Below are positions 57,000-64,000 of a stretch of DNA of 64,000 nt, piece by piece. The translations under genes and the position numbers were made by a program. The notes beneath the pieces are model-generated. The model was not told where the DNA came from and made no database searches. It saw nothing but the letters and a program-made list of their open reading frames with translations. Each line of letters begins with the position of its first letter. The stretch's first letter is position 1. The stretch spans positions 136,150,521-136,214,520 of the forward strand of contig NC_064621.1 of NCBI RefSeq assembly GCF_023898315.1, given 5' to 3'. The stretch comes from Schistocerca nitens. Its lineage: Eukaryota; Arthropoda; Insecta; Orthoptera; Acrididae.

Positions 57000-57610
57000 G
57001 ACGGCTGTCAACTCTTGTAGCTCGGCCTAGCTGCCGCAGAAGACGCCTCTCTGTTGGTAGCCGGCGCCCGCCCGCAGCGCCGCTAACCGAGGCCCCCATC
57101 CACCCCCGCGCAGCCGGCAGTGTTGATACAGCCACAGGAGACTGTCTCCCTGCAGATAAAGGAAGGGTGCTTCCCGGACCGTGCCGACCGAGCTAATAGA
57201 GATGCCTGCTTGCTTTTCATCCGAAAATCGTTCCCCGGCTCCCCTGGCGTGAAGTATGAAGTGGCAGACAGCCGGAGGAATAATATCGGTGTCTCTGCGC
57301 TGCCTCCTTTGGGGGAGGGCAGCCCCTTCCAACCCGGAGGCATTAGTCACCATTAGGGCGAGGCCGGGGGCGTGATGCGGGGGTGGGGGGCGGTACGATC
57401 TGGCCCGCCGCCGGCGGTCGCTCGTATGGCGGCGCGGCGTCTCCCCTCTCGACGAAAATCAAGGCCTCCGACCGGCGCACGCAGCCTTGATATTCTATCT
57501 TCATTTCTGAGGGGAAAGGGGCAGCAGGAGCAGCGAGAACTTCTTCTCCGACTTCGGAGGCCCGGAGGCAAGCCGGAGCGGCTGTGATTACAGTTTGATA
57601 CACACGGCAG
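57000..57610. promoter_or_regulatory. CpG-rich island
   Basis: GC-rich and CpG-rich over 600 bp against AT-rich surroundings, with open frames on both strands as expected by composition. It carries no transposon signature that I recognise. It could be a promoter-associated island, a first exon or an unrecognised element. No transcription start or coding exon can be assigned. Confidence 0.4.
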
Positions 57611-57814
57611 TCTATCGCAGAGCTCGAGCTGGTGCTGCCATCTACGGGAAGGTTCAGAATTCACGTTACTCACTTCTAGAGGTTGTAGAGAGGATTTAGT
57701 AGACCAGGTTGCGCAAGGGAAATCACGTCCGGAAACGTCATGTAACGACACTCCAGAGCATCAAAGTTATGCGCGCTGGCGCCTGTAGGTGTATGGTGGT
57801 CAATTGTTAGTGAC

Positions 57815-58301
57815 TGTAGTGGTTTGGCAAGAGCGCCAATCCACTATGAGAGGAAGCCGAAAGGCACGCGTTTAAGCTCACGCAGGCTGGCGTGAGGTCT
57901 GGAACAGGTCAAGGAAATGAGAACTTAGAAAAACGTACGTAGCTTCTGGAATTCTTAACTTTAATCCATAATTGGTGAACATCGCTCTTGACGATACATG
58001 AATTACAAGATCACTAACAACTGATAATGGCGCCTTGCTAGGTCGTAGCAAATGACGTAGCTGAAGGCTATGCTAACTATCGTCTCGGCAAATGAGAGCG
58101 TATTTTGTCAGTGAACCATCGCTAGCGAAGTCGGCTGTAGAACTGGGGCGAGTGCTAGGAAGTCTCTCTAGACCTGCCGTTGGCGGCGCTCGGTCTGCAA
58201 TCACTGATAGTCACGACACGCGGGTCCGACGTATACTACCGGACCGCGGCCGATTTAAAGGCTACCACCTAGCAAGTGTGGTGTCTGGCGGTGACACCAC
58301 A
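57815..58301 (-). mobile_element. Solo LTR, 487 bp, inserted in a transposon terminus
   Basis: Read on the minus strand it starts TGTGGTGTCACCGCCAGACA and ends CCAAACCACTACA, the TG...CA form of an LTR. A perfect 5-bp target duplication GTGAC lies at 57810-57814 and 58302-58306. No internal retroelement sequence adjoins it, so it is the product of LTR-LTR recombination. I recognise the sequence as an abundant Gypsy-type LTR of grasshoppers, from memory. Confidence 0.9.
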
Positions 58302-58648
58302 GTGACCGGGCCAAATATCTCACGAAATAAGCATCAAACGAAAAAACTACAAAGAACAAAACTCGTCTGGCTTGAAGGGGGAAACCAGATGGCGCTTTGG
58401 TTGACACGCTAAATGGCGCTGCCAGGGGTCAAACGGATATCAACTGCGTTTTTTTTTTAAACAGGAACCCTCATTTTTATTACATATTCGTGTAGTACGT
58501 AAAGAAATATGAATGTTTTAGTTGGACCACTTTTCTCGCTTTGTGATAGATGGCGCTGTATTAGTAACAAACTTATAAGTACTTGGTATCACGTAACATC
58601 CCGCCAGTGCGGACGGTATTTGCTTCGTGATACATTACCCGTGTAAAT

Positions 58649-59556
58649 ATGGACCGTTTACTAATTGCGGAAAAGGTCGATATCGTGTTGATGTATGGCT
58701 ATTGTGATCAAAACGCCCAACGGGCGTGTGCTATGTATGCTGTTCGGTATCCTGGATGACATCATCCAAGTGTCCGGACCTTTCGCCGGACAGTTACGTT
58801 ATTTAAGGAATCAGGACGTGTTCAGTCACATGTGAAACGTCAGCCACAATCTGCAACAAATGATGATGCCCAAGTAGGTGTTTTAGCTACTGTCGCGGCT
58901 AGTCCGCACATCAGTAGCAGACAAATTGCACCAGAATCGGGAATCTCAAAAACGTCGGTGTTGAGAATGATACCCAACATCGATTGCACCGGTACCATAT
59001 TTCTAGGCACCAGGAATTGCATGGCGACGACTTTGAACGTCGTGTACAGTTCTGCCACTGGGCACAAGAGAAATTACGGGGCGATGACAGATTTTTTGCA
59101 CGCGTTCTATTTAGCGACGAAGCGTCATTCACCAACAGCGGTAACGTAAACCGGATTTAAATGCACTATTGGGCAACGAAAAATCCACCATGGCTGCGAC
59201 AAGTGGAACAACAGCGACCTTGGCGTGTTAATGTATGGTGCGGCATTGTGGGAGGAAGGATAATTGGCCCCCATTTTATCGAAGGCAATCCACATTTCCT
59301 ACGTAATGTTCTACCGATGTTACTACAAGATGTTTCACTGCATGACAGATAGCGATGTACTTCCAACATGATGGATGTCCAGCACATAGATTGCGTGCGG
59401 TTGAAGCGGTATTGAATAGCATATTTCATACGTCAGCACATTGTCAATGCATGTGCGAACATTACGGTAGGCGAACTACTAGCTGTTGAGAGGACTGTCG
59501 TTACACGTATTGCCAAATGCATTGCGATTGACGGACATCATTTTGATCATTTATTG
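58649..59556 (+). pseudogene. Tc1/mariner-superfamily transposase with internal deletion
   Basis: The start ATG at 58649 gives DRLLIAEKVDIVLMYGY. The helix-turn-helix region continues through one in-frame TGA to SPHISSRQIAPESGISKTSV. Frameshifts precede the first catalytic region. MHYWATKNPPWLRQVEQQRP and NVWCGIVGG follow, then YFQHDGCPAHR with the second aspartate. The sequence then jumps directly to the C-terminal end (IDGHHFDHLL type). The segment with the third acidic residue is deleted. The same C-terminal ending is seen in the relic at 17126-17575. Confidence 0.85.
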
Positions 59557-60026
59557 CATTACTGTGGTATTTACAGGTAATCACGCTGTAACAGCATGCG
59601 TTCTCAGAAATGATAAGTTCACAAAGGTACATTCGAACAACCGAAATAAAATGTTCAAACACACCTACGTTCTGTTTTTTAATTTAAAAAACCTACCTGT
59701 TAGCAACTGTTCGTCTAAAATTGTGAGCCATATGTTTGTGGCTATTACAGCGCCATATATCACAAAGCGAAAAAAGTGGTCCAACTAAAAAATTCGTATT
59801 TCTTTACGTACTACACGAATATGTAACAACAGTGGGGGTTCCTATTAAAAAAAAACCGCAGTTGATACCCGCTTGACCTATGGCAGCGCCATCTAGCGGG
59901 CCAACCATAGCACCAACGTGTTTCCCCCTTCAAGCTAGACGAGTTTCGTTCTTTGTAGTTTTTTCGTTTGACGCTTATTTCGTGAGATTTTTGGCCGGGG
60001 TCCCGAGCAATGGACCACCCTGTATA

Positions 60027-60655
60027 AAGGGTGATTCTGTGATGAAGAAGGATAAATGTATAAATATATGTAAATTGAAGATGGACGGGGCCGGGGGGGG
60101 GGGGGGGGGGAGGAAGCAAAGCAAAATGTCATTTGCATAGGGACATTACGCGTAATAAGTATTACGAAGGCATGTGCAAGAGGAAGACACCATATATAAC
60201 AATTGCATCAATTAAAGCCCATCATCGGGACCGAAAGAGTCGAGAGCTACAACCTCTGATAGTTGAATGCGTGTACTGATCTGTCTTGGCTGAGGCTGTA
60301 GGGTAGGCAACTTTCAGAGGTGGTAGTATGGACCAAAACAGGAAAAAAATGCCGTGTAAACATGAAATCCAAATTTGCGTACTTGAGGAGCCGTGCGGAC
60401 TTGTTCATCTTTGCTACTATAAAACACATTTTCTCTACTGAACAAGTACTCACAGCTCTTAAGTTATGCATTTTAGATACCATGTTTACTGAACAATACT
60501 GGAACATGTATTCCACAGTCAGAAGTATCAGAAAGGCTTTCGGTTGCAACTGCCAACTCATTCGTTTCCGGTACAGTGATCCCTGCCTCAAATTGATGTA
60601 TTTATCCTTCTCCATAATGCTAGTAAGTCTGTAACGTCATCACAGAATCACCCTG
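60027..60655. mobile_element. MITE, about 0.63 kb, abutting the Tc1/mariner element
   Basis: The inverted ends AGGGTGATTCTGTGATGA and CAGGGTGATTCTGTGATGA are separated by 0.6 kb, with GAAGGATAAAT repeated near both. It contains a poly-G run at about 60090-60110. It begins within five bases of the end of the Tc1/mariner element, so both use neighbouring TA sites. No coding motif. Confidence 0.75.
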
Positions 60656-60891
60656 TGTATACATACGTGTATATCTACAGGCGCTGGCGCCTATAACTTT
60701 GACACTCTCTAGTGTCATTGGGTGATGTTTACAGACTTGGGTTCCTTCATCTACTAAGTCCCCTCTACAACCTCTAGAAGTGTGTAACATGAATTGTGGG
60801 ACACCCTGTATAACGCTTCCAGCGTTGCGAGCAGTGCCGTCGTAGTGAGCAGAGGCTCAGCCACGTGTCTGACAACTTTCGGTCATTACAA

Positions 60892-61074
60892 AAATGGTTC
60901 AAATGGCTCTGAGCACTATGGGGCTTAACATCTAAGGTCCCCTAGAATTTAGAAGTAGTTAAACCTAATTAACATAAGGACATCACACACCTCCTTGCCT
61001 GAGGCAGGATTCGAACCTGCGACCGTAGCGGTTCCAGACTTAAGCGCCTAGTACAGTTCGGCCACAGCGGCCTG
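60892..61074 (-). mobile_element. tRNA-derived SINE, copy 6
   Basis: A perfect 14-bp target duplication TTCGGTCATTACAA lies at 60878-60891 and 61075-61088. The B box complement GGATTCGAACC is present. Small internal deletions distinguish it from the other copies. Confidence 0.95.
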
Positions 61075-61289
61075 TTCGGTCATTACAACATTACCAGAAA
61101 CCAACAAGTCCTCCTGTAGTTTTCGTGAAAACACAATTTTTTTATTGTGTTGCGAAAATTAATCGGGACCCGCTGAAATGAAAAACCATTGGAGAACAAC
61201 GCATTTTAGACGAAATCTACTGGAAAAAATGGGGGAAAAAATCAACGTTTTCTGAACACACATCGACTGGAGACTATCTGCATCCCATC

Positions 61290-62092
61290 TACTGAAGCAA
61301 GAAGGCTATGAGAGTATTTCTGCCTGACAGAGCAGACAAGCAGGTATTAGACAGTGAAATGGCATCACTCAGTTCCAGTAAGATGGATGTGTAGGAATTG
61401 TGGCAAAACGTTAGGCAAATTGTAGATCGTCACTGGGAGAATTGTGTGCCTAGTAAATGGAAAAACGATGGAAAAGACCCACTATGGTTTAATAACGAAA
61501 TTCGGAGGATACTGAGCAAGCACAGACTATTACACTCTCGGTTCAGAGGGGAACGTACAAATGACGACAAGTGAAGACTTGTGCGTCTGTGAAAAGATCT
61601 GTGCACGAAGCATACAACAACTACAACCGTCACACCTTAACAAAAGATCTAGCAGAGAACCCCAGAAAATTGTGGTTTTACGTGAAATCGATAAGCAGGT
61701 CGACGGCTTCCATTCAGTCCCTTGTTGACCAGTCTGTTGTGGCAGTTGAAGATAGCAAAACGAGAATGGAAGTTTTAAATTTCACGTTCAAGAAATCGTT
61801 CATACAAGAAAATCGTACAAATATATCGTCATTTGACCATGGGACAGACTTCCGTATCGATGACATAGTAATAAGCATACCTAGCGTAAAGAAACAACTG
61901 AAAGATTTGAAAGCAAATATATCACCAGGTCCGGATGGAATCCCAGTTCGATTTTACGAAGAGTATTCTACGGCATTGACCCCCTCCCTAGCTTCCATTT
62001 ATCATGAATCTCTCGCCCAGCACAAAGCCTCAAGCGACTGGAAAAAAACGCAGGTGACTCCAGTATAAAAGAAAGGTAAAAAACCAACCCGA
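61290..62092 (+). pseudogene. CR1-like LINE fragment, ORF2 linker to RT start
   Basis: It contains DPLWFNNEIRRILSKHRLLH, then the frame 61571-62068 with DLAENPRKLWFYVKSISRS, SVKKQLKDLKANISPGPDG and IPVRFYEEYSTALTPSLASI. It is the same family as the LINE at 48994 but clearly more diverged, so probably another subfamily. Both ends are truncated; on the 3' side it is cut by the RTE element at about 62094. Confidence 0.8.
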
Positions 62093-62093
62093 A

Positions 62094-64000
62094 AAATTAC
62101 AGAAAAATACCCTAATGATGATCTCTCCTTTAGTAAAAGACTCCCGAATATTCCCCCATTCGGATCTCCGGGGAGGTGACGGCCAAGAGGAAAGTTACCA
62201 GGAGAAAAAGATTGACTAACCAACGAATTAATAACATTCCACGAGTCGTGGCGTGGAATGTCAGAGGTTCTTAAGTGGTAGGGAAACTAGAAAACCTGAA
62301 AAGGGAAATGCAAAAGGCTTAATCTAGATGTATCAGAGTTCAGTGAAGTGAAGTGGAAGGAAGACACGGAATTCTGGTCAGATGAGTGTAAAGTAATATC
62401 AACATCAGGAGGAAATGGTATAACGGGAGTAGGATTCGTTATGAACAGGGAGGTGGGGCAGAGAGTGTGTTACTGTGAACAGTTCAATGATAGAGTTATT
62501 CTTATCAGAATCGACAACAAACCAACACCGACAACAATAGTTCAGGTGTACATGCCGACGTCGCATGCCGAAAATCAAGAGATAGAGAAAGTGTATGACG
62601 ATATTGAAAGGGTAATACAGTATGTAAAGAGAGATGAAAATGTAATAGTCATGGGGGACTGAAGGAGTGGAAGGAGTGGAAGAAAGTGTTACAGGAGAAT
62701 ATGGGCTTGGGACAAGGAATGAGAGAGGAGGAAGATTAACTGAGTTCTGTAATAAAAGTTAGCTAGAAATAGCGAATACTCTGTTCAGGAATCACAAGAG
62801 GAGGAGAAATACTTGGAAAAGGCCGGGTGATACGGGAAGATTTCAATTAGATTACATCATGGTCCGAGAGAGATTCCGAAATCAGATATTGGATTGTAAG
62901 GCGTACCCAGGAGCAAATATAGACTCAGAGAAGAGTAGGCTGAAGTTTTAAACCTTAGGAAGAATCAATACGCTAAGAAGTGGGATACGGAAGTACTAAG
63001 TAATGACGAGATGCGCTTGAAGTTCTCTAAGCCTATAGATACAGCAATAAGGAATAGCTCGGTAGGCAGTACAGTTGAAGAGCAATGGACATCCCTAACA
63101 AGGGCGATAACAGAAGTTGGGAAGGAAAACATAGGTACAAAGAAGCTAACTGCGAAGAAACCATGGGTAACAGAAGAAATACTTCAATTGATTGATGAAA
63201 GAAGGAAGTAAAAAAATGTTCCGGGAGACTCAGGAATACAGAAAAGTCGCTGAGGAATGAAATAAATAGGAAATGCAGGGAAGCTAAGACGAAACGGCTG
63301 CATGAAAAACGTGAAGAAATCGAAAAACAAATGATCGTTGTAGGACTGACTCACCATACAGGAAAGTCAAACCAACCTTCGGTGAAAATAAAAGTATGGA
63401 TCATAATATAAGAGTGCAACGGGAATTCCACAGTTAAACGCAGAGGAGAGAGCGTATAGGTGGAAAGAATACAATGAAAGCGTTTATGAGGGGGAAGATT
63501 TGCTTGATAGAAGAAGAAACAGGAGTTGATGTAGAAGAGATAGGGGACACGGTATTAGAATCAGAATTTATAGAGCTTCGAAGGACTTAAGATCAAATAA
63601 CGTAGAATTAATAGGTAACATTCCATCAGAATTTCTAAAATCGTTGGGGGAAGTGGCAACAAAACGACTATTCATGTTGGTGTGTAGAATGTATGAGACT
63701 GGCGACATACAATGTGACTTTCGAAAAAACATCATCCACAGAATTCCGAAGACGGCAAGACCTGACAAATGCGAGAATTGTCGCGCAATCAGCTTAACAG
63801 CTCATGCATCCAAGTTGTTGACAAGAATAATATACAGAAGAATCGTAAAGAAATTTGTGGATGCGCTAGATGACGATCGGTTTGGCTATAGGAAAGATAA
63901 TGGCACGATAGAGGCAATTCTGACGTTGCGTTTAATAATGGAAGCAAGACTAGAGAAAAATCAAGACACGTTCATAGGCTTTGTCGACCTGGAAAAAGCG
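62094..64000 (+). mobile_element. RTE-type LINE, running out of the window
   Basis: The 5' part contains CCATTCGGATCTCCGGGG (about 62158), also seen in other RTE units here. The endonuclease region shows GVGFVMNREVGQRVCYCEQF, VQVYMPTSHAE and a VIVMGD block followed directly by a stop. The linker shows WVTEEILQLIDERRK, and RT blocks follow with TGDIQCDFRKNIIH-type sequence. The last bases read a motif A start, FVDLEKA. Frameshifts are common. It is the same family as the tRNA-headed copies at 22545 and 43623, but here the endonuclease leader missing in those copies is present. Confidence 0.82.

Larger units (their letters stand above)
57794..60022 (+). mobile_element. Tc1/mariner-superfamily element with 0.28-kb inverted repeats
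   Basis: The right end runs inwards from 60022 as CAGGGTGGTCCATTG. The left end near 57794 (TGGTGGTCAATTG) is the degenerate counterpart and is interrupted by a solo LTR. After the LTR both inverted repeats continue together, for example TCTCACGAAATAAGC and AACTACAAAGAACAAAACTC, through to GTAGTACGTAAAGAAATA and TTGGACCACTTTT. Without the LTR the element is about 1.74 kb. The transposase lies on the plus strand. Confidence 0.85.
57645..60808. mobile_element. Foldback element split by nested DNA transposons
   Basis: 57645-57786 and 60680-60808 are inverted copies: CACTTCTAGAGGTTGTAGAG with the complement at 60775, and ATCAAAGTTATGCGCGCTGGCGCC-type sequence against the complement near 60690. 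Outer ends adjoin TA (57643-57644 and 60809-60810). The centre is occupied by a Tc1/mariner element and a MITE. No coding sequence belongs to the foldback itself. Confidence 0.65.

Overview
This looks like a repeat-dense intergenic stretch of a large insect genome, most likely an orthopteran (grasshopper/locust, Schistocerca-like). The main reason is a tRNA-headed SINE, present six times, whose body I recognise from that group; mariner, Tc1, RTE and CR1-like families of insect type agree with this. I found no intact single-copy host gene. Nearly everything recognisable is a mobile element, mostly broken, often nested three or four deep.

Layout. 1-5.8 kb: a 27-bp minisatellite, then a Mutator-like (MULE) transposon at 1536-5790 with 9-bp target duplications and a decayed minus-strand LINE inside. 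5.8-11.3 kb: mostly featureless DNA, a 1.26-kb mariner (8981-10241) and a SINE. 11.3-19.3 kb: one arm of a large diverged inverted repeat whose partner is at about 44.2-47.8 kb. The arms carry different insertions: a Tc1/mariner relic, a foldback element with a SINE, a 5S rRNA-derived SINE and a truncated SINE. 19.7-24.5 kb: a CR1-like LINE with a 4 x 322-bp tandem array in its reverse transcriptase, then an RTE LINE with a tRNA-like head. 24.8-33.45 kb: a shattered protein-primed family B DNA polymerase gene of Maverick/Polinton or adintovirus type, split by a SINE and by an RTE LINE that itself holds a second RTE LINE. 33.45-34.38 kb: a near-perfect 0.93-kb palindrome. 35.4-43.5 kb: a young Ty3/Gypsy-type LTR element with gag and protease but no reverse transcriptase or integrase beyond a stub. 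43.6-47.8 kb: a second tRNA-headed RTE fragment and the second inverted arm. 48.3-53.5 kb: a Tc1 transposon holding a SINE and a 3.5-kb CR1-like LINE. 53.7-56.8 kb: a MITE and a second mariner with an 0.85-kb insertion. 57.0-57.6 kb: a CpG-rich island. 57.6-60.8 kb: foldback, Tc1/mariner, solo LTR and MITE, nested. 61-64 kb: a SINE and two LINE fragments, the last cut by the window end.

How it fits together. Order and orientation show that the inverted arms and the tRNA-headed RTE fragments inside them bracket the polymerase remnant. After subtracting recognisable later insertions the bracketed locus shrinks to very roughly 15 kb. One reading is an old polymerase-encoding element with very long terminal inverted repeats, later swamped by retroelements; the other is two chance copies of a large dispersed repeat. 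The sequence alone does not decide. All claims come from reading the sequence by eye; boundaries without target duplications are approximate.
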